A model generated the notes under the pieces. It was not told the origin of the DNA and searched no databases. It was given only the letters and a program-made list of their open reading frames with translations. This document shows, in pieces, positions 16,156 to 24,106 of a DNA stretch of 64,000 nucleotides. The first letter of the stretch is position 1. Each line of letters begins with the position of its first letter. This DNA comes from Spirosoma lacussanchae (lineage in GTDB: Bacteria; Bacteroidota; Bacteroidia; Cytophagales; Spirosomataceae), in assembly GCF_005870035.1 (NCBI RefSeq), contig NZ_SWJG01000002.1:434001-498000 (forward strand). Direction: 5' to 3'. A program made the position numbers and the translations under genes.

Positions 16156-17154
16156 TTACTGGAACGCCGAGGCACTCGTTTTGTTCATCAGAACCGAATC
16201 GATACCGTGTACAACGCCGTTTACCTGAAACAGGTCCGTCTGGCTCACGCGTACCGAATGGCCCTGTTCGTCGGTTAGAGTTACCCCGCCGTTGGTGGCC
16301 TGCGCAGTCAGAGCAACACCAGCCATCGTCTGCAGCATCGCTTTGCCATTACCCGCTTTGATGCGCCGGTTCAGCTCCTGTGCATCTATGTTTTCTGGCA
16401 CCACATGATAGGCCAGCAACTGCTTCAAAGCCTCCCGGTTGCTGCCCTCCAGCAAGCCAGCCTGCACCGCTGTCGGCAGTCGTTTGAAAGCTTCATTGGA
16501 GGGAGCAAATACTGTATAGGGGCCGTTCCCTTTCAGCGCTACGTCCATTTCGGCCGATTGCAGCGCGTTCTGCAGGGTCGTATAGTTGGGCGACGAGGCT
16601 ACAAAATCACCGATGCTGGTGTTCCGCTCGGTGCTGCCGGCTTTAACAGCGGGTGTTTTGCTGGTCTGGGCGTTAGCCACGGCTGTTACTCCTGCCGATG
16701 ATGATCCCCCCACCGATGAGCGACGGGCCGAATTATCAGAACCATCGTTGCCGGGCGGGGTGGTAGAGGTTGAACTGGGGTTAGCCGTGTTGGGGTTGCT
16801 GCCAGCACCCGTCGGCGCATTGACCGCGTTGTTGGTATTATAGTTCGTTGTATTGCTGTTGTTGATGCTCGTACCGCTGCTGGATGAACTCTGGCGGTAT
16901 TGCGCATCCTGCGGGCTCGTGTTAGTATTGGGCTGGGAACTATTGTCGCGGCTGTTCTGATTGACCCGGTTCCGGCGGGCCGCCCGTTTCTGTGTCCGGC
17001 TGTTGCTCGATGCGGGGGTAGAATCCGGAACCACGGCACCTTGCGGATAGGTAGTCGACGTAGCGGCTCCGGTAGGTGTATTCTGACTCTGTCCGGCGGT
17101 AGCGGCCAGCGCGAAAACAAGCGCCGACAGGCCAAAGGTTTGTACGGGTTTCAT
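16156..17154 (-). CDS. Exported FAS1 (fasciclin) domain protein with low-complexity linker
   Basis: 332 aa. A signal peptide (LSALVFALAATAGQSQ) is followed by about 150 residues rich in Asn, Ser, Thr, Gly and Gln (TNYNTNNAVNAPTGAGSNPN), probably a disordered stalk. A single FAS1 domain occupies about residues 185-328 with the two conserved boxes: GPYTVFAPSNEAFKRLP and VNGVVHGIDSVLM, plus the YHVVPE motif between them. FAS1 domains mediate adhesion or matrix contact. No lipobox is seen, so it is likely secreted or wall associated. It lies 198 bases upstream of the SigK/RskA unit on the same strand and is a plausible target of that sigma factor. Confidence 0.9.
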   Translation of the reverse strand: MKPVQTFGLSALVFALAATAGQSQNTPTGAATSTTYPQGAVVPDSTPASSNSRTQKRAARRNRVNQNSRDNSSQPNTNTSPQDAQYRQSSSSSGTSINNSNTTNYNTNNAVNAPTGAGSNPNTANPSSTSTTPPGNDGSDNSARRSSVGGSSSAGVTAVANAQTSKTPAVKAGSTERNTSIGDFVASSPNYTTLQNALQSAEMDVALKGNGPYTVFAPSNEAFKRLPTAVQAGLLEGSNREALKQLLAYHVVPENIDAQELNRRIKAGNGKAMLQTMAGVALTAQATNGGVTLTDEQGHSVRVSQTDLFQVNGVVHGIDSVLMNKTSASAFQ

Positions 17155-17293
17155 AACGTTTCGGGATTGTTGAGTAATGCTTATGTCGATGTTTTAACCG
17201 GAATGGATGCAAAAAGTTTGCCGGGGGCTGGCTGCGGTTTCCGCAAAGGCCAATAGCTTTGCCCCATCAATAACTCATCACAGACAACCGTTT

Positions 17294-18835
17294 ATGCAGT
17301 CTATTCTTCCCTTACCCACTCAGCCGGTAAAACCCGGCACCAGTACTGGCCAGGCGTTCTGGCCTGGTACAGCCGAGCGGGATCATACTGGCAAAACCAT
17401 CGACTCGTACTCGCCGGCCGATGGTCAGCTGATTGCCCGCGTTCACCTCTCCACCCGGGCCGACTACGACCGTGTCATCCAGACCGCCCAGGCCGCTTTT
17501 GCCGAGTGGCGGCAGGTACCGGCACCGCGCCGGGGCGATATTGTCCGGCAGATGGGCGACCAGTTCCGGCGGTACAAACGCGACCTCGGAACGCTGGTTA
17601 GTTATGAAATGGGCAAATCGCTCCAGGAAGGCCTCGGCGAAGTACAGGAAATTATCGATATCTGCGATTTTGCCGTGGGTCAGTCGCGGCAGTTGTACGG
17701 CCTGTCGATGCATTCGGAGCGCCCGGCCCACCGGATGCTGGAGCAGTGGCACCCGCTGGGCATTGTCGGAATCATTTCTGCCTTTAATTTTCCCGTGGCG
17801 GTCTGGTCCTGGAATGCCATGCTGGCCTGGGTATGTGGCGATGTCTGCGTCTGGAAACCGTCCGAAAAAACACCGTTAACCGCACTGGCCTGCCAGCAGA
17901 TCATTGGTGACGTGCTGCGTAATAACGATGTACCCGAGGGAGTGTCGTGTCTGGTAACGGGTGGCCGGGATGCGGGCGAATGGCTGGCGCGCGACCCTCG
18001 GGTGGCGCTGGTCTCGGCTACGGGCAGCACCCGGATGGGTAAGGCCGTGGCTGAAACGGTAGCGGGCCGGCTGGGGAAGAGCCTGCTCGAGCTGGGTGGC
18101 AACAACGCTATTATTGTCTCCGACCATGCCGATCTGGATATGGCTATTCCGGCCATCGTGTTCGGGGCGGTTGGTACGGCCGGGCAGCGCTGTACCACAA
18201 CCCGCCGACTGATTGTGCAGGAAAGTATTTACGACGACGTGAAGAACCGGCTCAAAAATGCGTATGCGCAACTACGGATCGGTAATCCGCTGGATGAGTC
18301 GTTCCATGTCGGGCCGCTGATCGACAAGCAGGCCGTGGCGGCCTACCAGGCTACGGTCAGGGAGATCCGCGAGTTGGGCGGCCGTTTCGTTGTTGAGCCG
18401 GGCGTACTGGATGGGCTGGGTTTCGAGTCGGGCTGTTACGTGCGCCCCTGTATTGCCGAAGCCGAAAACGAATGGCCAGTCGTGCAGCGCGAAACCTTTG
18501 CTCCTATTCTGTACCTGCTCAGCTATACGACCCTCGATGACGCTATTGCGCAGCAGAACGGCGTACCCCAGGGGCTGTCGTCGTCTATTTTTACCCTCAA
18601 CATGCGCGAAGCCGAGCGGTTTCTGTCAATGGTAGGGTCCGATTGTGGGATTGCCAACGTGAATATCGGCACATCAGGAGCCGAGATCGGCGGAGCGTTT
18701 GGGGGCGAGAAAGAAACCGGTGGAGGCCGCGAGTCGGGTTCCGATGCGTGGAAAGCGTACATGCGTCGACAGACCAACACCATCAACTACGGCACGACCA
18801 TGCCGCTGGCGCAAGGCATTACCTTCGAGCTGTAA
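17294..18835 (+). CDS. Aldehyde dehydrogenase, ALDH7 / aminoadipate-semialdehyde type
   Basis: 513 aa from the ATG at 17294; an in-frame ATG at 17207 would add residues that do not resemble the family. The NAD-dependent aldehyde dehydrogenase core is complete: catalytic Cys300 in GQRCTTT, general-base Glu266 in LELGGNN, and cofactor-binding SATGSTRMGKAV. The order IISAFNFPVAVWSWN and the C-terminal GTSGAEIGGAFGGEKETGGG are typical of ALDH7 (antiquitin; amaB/pcd-type L-aminoadipate semialdehyde dehydrogenase), which acts in lysine breakdown and also on betaine or lipid aldehydes. No other lysine-catabolic gene is next to it. It is followed by a strong terminator. Confidence 0.9.
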   Translation: MQSILPLPTQPVKPGTSTGQAFWPGTAERDHTGKTIDSYSPADGQLIARVHLSTRADYDRVIQTAQAAFAEWRQVPAPRRGDIVRQMGDQFRRYKRDLGTLVSYEMGKSLQEGLGEVQEIIDICDFAVGQSRQLYGLSMHSERPAHRMLEQWHPLGIVGIISAFNFPVAVWSWNAMLAWVCGDVCVWKPSEKTPLTALACQQIIGDVLRNNDVPEGVSCLVTGGRDAGEWLARDPRVALVSATGSTRMGKAVAETVAGRLGKSLLELGGNNAIIVSDHADLDMAIPAIVFGAVGTAGQRCTTTRRLIVQESIYDDVKNRLKNAYAQLRIGNPLDESFHVGPLIDKQAVAAYQATVREIRELGGRFVVEPGVLDGLGFESGCYVRPCIAEAENEWPVVQRETFAPILYLLSYTTLDDAIAQQNGVPQGLSSSIFTLNMREAERFLSMVGSDCGIANVNIGTSGAEIGGAFGGEKETGGGRESGSDAWKAYMRRQTNTINYGTTMPLAQGITFEL

Positions 18836-18855
18836 AGCACCAGTAGCTGGTAGAG

Positions 18856-18914
18856 CGGGTTTGCCAACGTATCGAACCAGATTAGTCGATACGTTGGCAA
18901 ACCCGTCTTTTTTT
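18856..18914 (+). terminator. Strong terminator of the aldehyde dehydrogenase gene
   Basis: Perfect 20-bp stem (arms 18856-18875 and 18886-18905), 10-base loop ACCAGATTAG, then TCTTTTTTT. It starts 21 bases after the stop codon and marks the left edge of the AT-rich island. Confidence 0.92.
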
Positions 18915-19037
18915 GCCTTTTATTGCCAATTTGTTTGTAAAATACTGTAGATTAAATTGGTTATTCAAGCCGAATTACTAAGGAAAAGTATGCTACATTT
19001 TTTTGAAAAAAAATAAGCTAATAAGAATTGTATAAGC

Positions 19038-19295
19038 CTATTTATTTTGCTGAGGTATAACTGGTTTCCCTTCTCCCGTTAATACGTAGCGCATATTCAT
19101 CGTCGGAAATTTGGTAGCTATCTCGGCCAGTGATTCGCTGCTGAGGTAGGTTTTGTTGCCAATATGTCGGTAAAATTTCTCTCGGCTATAGCCTAATTCT
19201 TTCGCTAATCGGTAGACCGTCATCTCCTGCGCGGCCAGGGCTTCCTTGAGCCATTTTCCCTGAATGGTGTTCTTTTTTTCTCGTCGTCCTGCCAT
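19038..19295 (-). CDS. Small Cro/XRE-like helix-turn-helix regulator
   Basis: 85 aa. The core KWLKEALAAQEMTVYRLAKE is followed by LGYSREKFYRHIGNKTYLSS, a five-helix Cro/cI-like fold with the HTH at about residues 25-48. The ending NMRYVLTGEGKP is a pattern often found at the end of XRE domains in Bacteroidota prophage and element regulators. It is divergent from the GIY-YIG gene with a 68-base AT-rich gap between them, so it may control both genes. Possible origins include a phage or mobile element remnant, supported by the low GC of the surroundings. Confidence 0.8.
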   Translation of the reverse strand: MAGRREKKNTIQGKWLKEALAAQEMTVYRLAKELGYSREKFYRHIGNKTYLSSESLAEIATKFPTMNMRYVLTGEGKPVIPQQNK

Positions 19296-19363
19296 GAAAC
19301 AAAGGTAAAAAAATATATGTATTTTTTGTTGTATATAAGTATTGTTAGTAGTATATTTAACAC
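19296..19363. promoter_or_regulatory. AT-rich divergent control region
   Basis: The 68 bases between the HTH regulator and the GIY-YIG gene are almost all A/T. On the minus strand TACCTTTG (19300-19307) matches the TAnnTTTG -7 box, but it is so close to the ATG that the transcript would be nearly leaderless. No clear inverted-repeat operator was found. Confidence 0.3.
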
Positions 19364-19930
19364 ATGAAAATCAGCGAAAAAACAACCGAAAAAAGCATCA
19401 ATTTTGGGCAGATTCTGGCGGGCGAAACGCTCCGCAAACCGCAGCCCTGCATCTATTATCTGATCGATGTCAACAACGAAGTCGTCTACGTTGGTCAGAC
19501 GCTAAATCTGAGATCGCGGCTGCTGGAGCACCGGATTGCAGGCGTAAACTTTGTCCGGTTCCGGTTCTTCACCTGCGACGAACATGACCTGGATCGGCTC
19601 CATCAGGAAGCCCTGAGTCGGCTCAAGGCCGAACCGGCCCAACCACCTAAAGCCATATCGACGTCGGGCCTGTTGAGCAAGCCACTGATTTGCATGAAGC
19701 ACAACATTACGCCCCTTGCTTTCGACCGGCTGCGGGAAGCTTTCGGGTTAAAACCGGCTGGTGTGTTCGGGAACGCCAAATATTACAAACCCGAAGACGT
19801 AGATGCGTGGGTCAGGCGGTTCAAAGGACTGGTCGTATCGGGGCGGCATGTGCTACAGGCCCGGCCTACCTATATGGCAGTGGGGATCAGCGCCCGAACC
19901 AAACAGATTCAGCTTTATACGAAACGATAG
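19364..19930 (+). CDS. GIY-YIG nuclease-like protein with C-terminal DNA-binding-like domain
   Basis: 188 aa. The N-terminal half carries a GIY-YIG fold: CIYYLIDVNNEVVYVGQT (about residues 27-44) supplies the two motifs, NLRSRLLEH the conserved Arg, and DRLHQEALSRLKAEP the likely catalytic Glu. The C-terminal half (LICMKHNITPLAFDRLREAF, then KYYKPEDVDAWVRRF) resembles a MerR/excisionase-like winged helix. GIY-YIG enzymes cut or repair DNA in phages, homing elements and defence systems; the role here cannot be named. It faces the HTH regulator across a shared control region and is followed by about 770 bases without an intact gene. Confidence 0.7.
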   Translation: MKISEKTTEKSINFGQILAGETLRKPQPCIYYLIDVNNEVVYVGQTLNLRSRLLEHRIAGVNFVRFRFFTCDEHDLDRLHQEALSRLKAEPAQPPKAISTSGLLSKPLICMKHNITPLAFDRLREAFGLKPAGVFGNAKYYKPEDVDAWVRRFKGLVVSGRHVLQARPTYMAVGISARTKQIQLYTKR

Positions 19931-20164
19931 TGAAAACCAATACGCCACCAGCGGCCCGGCTCTGCTGCGGCTGATCGGCCCCCAACAAGACAGGGGGTGA
20001 GATTGGCCGTAGACGATGCCTGACCAGAATGAGGTAAACCGGCTCGTCAGATAACAGTTGGGCTTGTGGTTGTATCAGTCGTTTGGAAGCTGTTGAGCGG
20101 TTTCTGGGTAGGGCCTGTTGTGTTACCAATTCAGTGGCAAAAAAGTAGTGTGAAATTTGAGGCT

Positions 20165-20525
20165 ATGGAGATAAAAATGCACCCTTTAAATGTGTTGCAG
20201 ATTGCCTAGTTAATTTCTGAAGATCTATGATGAAAACGGCAGAAGATGGCGTTGATTTAGCAGGTAATTTATAGTATCAGGAATTTGACGCTGCTGTTGT
20301 CATAATTAGCCAGATAATATCTGAGTTTTTTGATTTAAAAACCAAAATAGCTGGTGAAATACTTTAGAAATTATCAACTTGTAAACTTTGGATGGTTATA
20401 GTAAAAACTTTGAGCAGTATACAAGCAAAAGTTTGCAGGCATTTATTTTGGAAAGTAATAAAAACGGGTATATAATTTTTGCGCGATCTACAGAGGAAGG
20501 GTTAGCTAGATTGAGCGTAAATTAA
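20165..20525 (+). pseudogene. Possible decayed short gene, frameshifted
   Basis: Within the AT-rich gap, three segments read as protein-like but are broken. The first starts at 20165 (MEIKMHPLNVLQIA, then a stop). The second starts at 20227 (MMKTAEDGVDLAGNL, stop, YQEFDAAVVIISQIISEFF and DLKTKIAGEIL, stop). The third shifts frame and ends at 20525 (NFEQYTSKSLQAFILESNKN, then GYIIFARSTEEGLARLSVN and TAA). Together they suggest a small gene of about 115 codons disrupted by in-frame stops and at least two frameshifts. No family was recognised. Chance open stretches in AT-rich DNA are the alternative. Confidence 0.3.
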
Positions 20526-20698
20526 AGACCTGTTTGAAAAGGTATATTGCCGGTTGTTTTGTTAGTGACACGTACAGCGACTATTAGTCAGTGCGGGCGT
20601 TAAGCGATTGTGTACGTTAAGTCGCTGGTCTATCAATAGAAACCGGTACAAGTCAGCTTTATGAAGCAACCAAACCCGAATCTTCTAGCTGACTCTTT

Positions 20699-22867
20699 AT
20701 GAAATCCAGAACTCAACGTCTGTTGCTTGTTCCTGTACTGGCTCTGTGGGCCTCGTTTTGCCTGGCCCAGAGCGACGTGAAACTAATCAGGGAGCGTATT
20801 GTTGCCGATCTGATGGCGACTCCCATTATCGACTCCCAGGTAGACGCCATCCTGGCCCGGATGAACGAAGACGGCAGCTTTCAAAACATCAACTATGCCG
20901 ACCTGAGCCGAACGGCCAGCTTCCCACACGGGGGCCACACGCGCGATCTGGTCTACATGGCCAAAGCGTATAAAAACAAATCGTCGAAGTTTTACCGCAG
21001 CAAAGCACTCAAAGACCGCATCAGCCAGGGACTGGCGTACTGGGTCAAAAACGATTTCGTTGGCGATAACTGGCACGACAATCAGATTACCACCCCCACC
21101 AATCTGGGTAACCTGATGCTGGTCATGGCCGATGAGTTGCCGAAAGAACTGGTTGCCAAAGCACAGCCCATGATTGGGCGGGCCAACATGAACGCGTCGG
21201 GAGCCCGGCCCAGTGGTGACCGGATCGTTATTGCGGGCATTCTGGCCAAAAATCTGCTCGTTCAGAATAACTACCAGGAATTTGATACCATCATCAAAAT
21301 CATTGAGGGTGAGCTGAAGTTTGCCACCGGCGAGCGGGGTATGCAGCATGACTACAGCTTCCATCACCGGGTCGACCGGGTCAACAACACCTCGTCGTAC
21401 GGATACGGGAAATACGCCAACGCCTATGGGGAGTGGTCGTTCTACGTGGCGGGTACCAAATATGCGTTCGCCAAAGAGAAGATCAACCAGCTCGTAGATT
21501 ATTACCTCGACGGGATCTACAAACAGATGGTATACGGCGTTTACGACGACATCAGCGTCAAGAACCGGAGTATCTCCGAACGGGGCGCTACGTTTACCCC
21601 CAAAGGAACCCTCGAAATCGAACGGCTACTGGTGAGTACCGACTATCGGAAAGCCGAGCTGGACGAGATTATTCGGCTCCGCAAGGGCGAAGCCAAACCT
21701 ACCGCATCTTTCGCGAAATTCTTCTGGCAATCGGAACACTTCGTTTTTCAGCGCCCCCGCTTCTACACCACCGTCCGGATGTTTTCGACCCGCAACCGGA
21801 ATATGGAAGAACCGTATAACGGACCGGGCAAAACGACCCACCACCGCGCCGACGGTACCAATTACCTCATGCTGAAAGGGGATGAGTACCACAACATCTG
21901 GCCCGTTTACAACTGGCAGAAAATTTCGGGGACCACCATCATGCAGAAGGCCCAGCTACCCGGCCCCGACGAGATTCAGAAAGACGGGCTGACCGATTTT
22001 GTAGGCGCCGTTACAGACGGTATGTACGGGGCCGTAGCGTTTGATTTCAAGAGCCCTCACGACGGCCTGGAGGCCAAAAAGTCGTGGTTCTTCTTTGACG
22101 AGGAGTACGTTTGCCTCGGCACCGATATCAACTCGAAACCCAACCTGCCGGTAGTGACCAGCCTGAACCAGGTCATGATGCGGAGCGATGTGCGTCTGAT
22201 GCAGGACGGTAAGCTGACCACTGTACCCAAAGGCAGCCGAACCCTCGACAAGGTAAAATGGGTTCACCACGACCGGATCGGCTATATATTTCCGGAACCC
22301 GCCACGGTTGGCCTGTCTAACCAGACCGAAACGGGACGCTGGTCAGACATTACCGACCAGAAGAATATCAGTAAAGACCTGATTCGGGAGGATGTGTTTT
22401 CGCTCTGGTTCAATCATGGCAACAAACCCAGTGGTGCTTCGTATCAGTACATCGTGGTACCAGATGTGTCGGAGCAGCAGTTGAGCGAAACCAGCCGTTC
22501 CAATCGCTCCATCGAGATTCTGGCCAACACGCCTGACTTGCAGGCCGTTCGACACGGTCAGCTGGGAATCAGTCAGCTGGCATTCTACAAAGCCGGCACC
22601 ATAGAGGTTGAGAAGGGCGTCAGCGTGCAGATGGACAGCCAGGGTATGGCCATGCTGACAATGAAGAACGGCCGCCTGAGTGAACTGACCCTGGCCGATC
22701 CGTCGAGAATGCTGAGCCGTATCCTGCTGTCGGTGACGGGTGTCTACAAAGCGAAAGGAGATCATTTTACAACGCTGGTCAATGAGGGGCAGAACAGTAC
22801 CTTGTTCATCGTTGATCTTCCGCAGGGTGTTTATCTGGGCAAAAGTGTTCAGCTCAAGGTAGACTGA
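20699..22867 (+). CDS. Polysaccharide lyase family 8 (chondroitin/hyaluronate AC lyase type), secreted
   Basis: 722 aa. A signal peptide (LLLVPVLALWASFCLAQS) precedes an alpha/alpha-toroid domain and a C-terminal beta-sandwich super-domain, the PL8 layout and length. Candidate active-site residues are the Asn in NWHDNQITTPTNLGN, His222/His223 in YSFHHRVD, and Tyr234/Tyr236 in SSYGYGKYANAYGEW. PL8 enzymes cleave uronic-acid-containing polymers such as chondroitin, hyaluronan or xanthan by beta-elimination and leave 4,5-unsaturated sugars. The GH88 enzyme encoded 4 kb downstream would act on such products. The exact substrate cannot be told from sequence alone. Confidence 0.9.
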   Translation: MKSRTQRLLLVPVLALWASFCLAQSDVKLIRERIVADLMATPIIDSQVDAILARMNEDGSFQNINYADLSRTASFPHGGHTRDLVYMAKAYKNKSSKFYRSKALKDRISQGLAYWVKNDFVGDNWHDNQITTPTNLGNLMLVMADELPKELVAKAQPMIGRANMNASGARPSGDRIVIAGILAKNLLVQNNYQEFDTIIKIIEGELKFATGERGMQHDYSFHHRVDRVNNTSSYGYGKYANAYGEWSFYVAGTKYAFAKEKINQLVDYYLDGIYKQMVYGVYDDISVKNRSISERGATFTPKGTLEIERLLVSTDYRKAELDEIIRLRKGEAKPTASFAKFFWQSEHFVFQRPRFYTTVRMFSTRNRNMEEPYNGPGKTTHHRADGTNYLMLKGDEYHNIWPVYNWQKISGTTIMQKAQLPGPDEIQKDGLTDFVGAVTDGMYGAVAFDFKSPHDGLEAKKSWFFFDEEYVCLGTDINSKPNLPVVTSLNQVMMRSDVRLMQDGKLTTVPKGSRTLDKVKWVHHDRIGYIFPEPATVGLSNQTETGRWSDITDQKNISKDLIREDVFSLWFNHGNKPSGASYQYIVVPDVSEQQLSETSRSNRSIEILANTPDLQAVRHGQLGISQLAFYKAGTIEVEKGVSVQMDSQGMAMLTMKNGRLSELTLADPSRMLSRILLSVTGVYKAKGDHFTTLVNEGQNSTLFIVDLPQGVYLGKSVQLKVD

Positions 22868-22892
22868 CCCCCCTTGTTACTTATTTGTCTAC

Positions 22893-23831
22893 ATGCATCG
22901 GTCGTTTTTTTTCCTGCTATTGGCTGTCAGCCTGGCCAGCCCCCTCCGGGCCCAGAAAGAAATCTGTATTACCATCGACGATCTGCCCACCGTCTCCAGC
23001 GTCTATCGGACCCCGGGCGGTAAGGACTCGCTCACGCGTCGGTTGCTGACGCAGCTTCGGCAGTATAACGTGCCCGCCCTTGGATTTGTGGTTGGGCAGC
23101 AGCTGCTGACGGGCGGGCAGGTTGATCAGCGCCAGATCAACCTACTGACCCAGTGGCTGAACGCCGGTATGGAGCTGGGCAACCATACCCTGGCCCACAA
23201 AGGCTACAATGCCATTTCGGCGGTTGCCTACCAGCAGGATGTGCTGGGCGGGGAAGCTTTTGTAAAGCCCCTGGTCGAACAGGCCGGCAAACGGTTTCGG
23301 TATTTTCGGCATCCGTTTCTGCACCGGGGCAACTCGGCCGGTAAGCAGGACTCGCTTCGTCAGTTCCTGTCAGCGCGGGGCTATCAGGAAGCGCCGGTAT
23401 CGATCGATAATTCAGATTACCTGTTTTCGGCTGCGTACGACAAAGCGTTGTTGCGCAACGACACCGCGCTGGCCAGCCGTATCGGTAGTGAATACGTGAC
23501 CTATATGGTGGCAACGGTGCGTTACTACGAAGCGCAGGCTGACTCGCTGTTCAGCCGCCCGATCCGGCATGTGCTGCTGACCCATGCCAATACCATCAAC
23601 TCGTTCTACCTGGGCAAACTTCTGGCCCAACTTCAGACGGATGGGTACCGGTTTGTGTCGCTCGATAGAGTCCTGGAGGACGAAGCCTACCGGTCAACCG
23701 ATCGCTACGTGGGGAATGCGGGTATTTCGTGGATACACCGCTGGGCACTGACGCAGGGAAAGAAGGGGGCTTTCTTCGCCGGTGAGCCCGAAGTGCCTGC
23801 CTACATCAGTGCGCTGGTTGACCAGCGATGA
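22893..23831 (+). CDS. Exported polysaccharide deacetylase (NodB family, CE4-like)
   Basis: 312 aa. A signal peptide (FFLLLAVSLASPLRAQ) is followed directly by a NodB homology domain: motif 1 TIDDLP with the Asp pair, motif 2 GNHTLAH with the metal-binding His residues, motif 3 RYFRHPFLHRG. A conserved C-terminal motif LLTHANTIN follows at about residue 230. Such enzymes remove N- or O-acetyl groups from glycans. The gene starts 25 bases after the PL8 lyase stop, so the two are probably co-transcribed and the deacetylase may prepare the same polymer. Confidence 0.88.
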   Translation: MHRSFFFLLLAVSLASPLRAQKEICITIDDLPTVSSVYRTPGGKDSLTRRLLTQLRQYNVPALGFVVGQQLLTGGQVDQRQINLLTQWLNAGMELGNHTLAHKGYNAISAVAYQQDVLGGEAFVKPLVEQAGKRFRYFRHPFLHRGNSAGKQDSLRQFLSARGYQEAPVSIDNSDYLFSAAYDKALLRNDTALASRIGSEYVTYMVATVRYYEAQADSLFSRPIRHVLLTHANTINSFYLGKLLAQLQTDGYRFVSLDRVLEDEAYRSTDRYVGNAGISWIHRWALTQGKKGAFFAGEPEVPAYISALVDQR

Positions 23832-24042
23832 GGCCGATGGGGTACGCGTGAGTCTGGTCTGACATATGGCTGAGGGTGTGTACCATAGCGGCAACAGGGC
23901 GGTTTTTTTTGTCAAAAACTGGCCCGACTGCGCTGCCGATATACGCAGTCTGAAGCTGGCCACCGGGGGCGGGTTTGTGGTCAGCATACGCCGGAAATAA
24001 GCAATCCTGACCGCTATACGTTGAGCAGCAGCCCCATAATTC

Positions 24043-24054
24043 ATGAACGTTCAT
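24043..24054. promoter_or_regulatory. Palindromic operator-like site upstream of the YgiQ gene
   Basis: ATGAACGTTCAT is a perfect 12-bp palindrome, flanked by further partial symmetry (TTC upstream, TGAATT downstream). It lies 52 bases before the start codon at 24107. Its form resembles TetR-family operators. No regulator gene is adjacent. Confidence 0.35.
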
Positions 24055-24106
24055 TGAATTATTTCGTAAATTCGATGTTTTTCAGACTAGATAAGCTCGC
24101 GTACTG

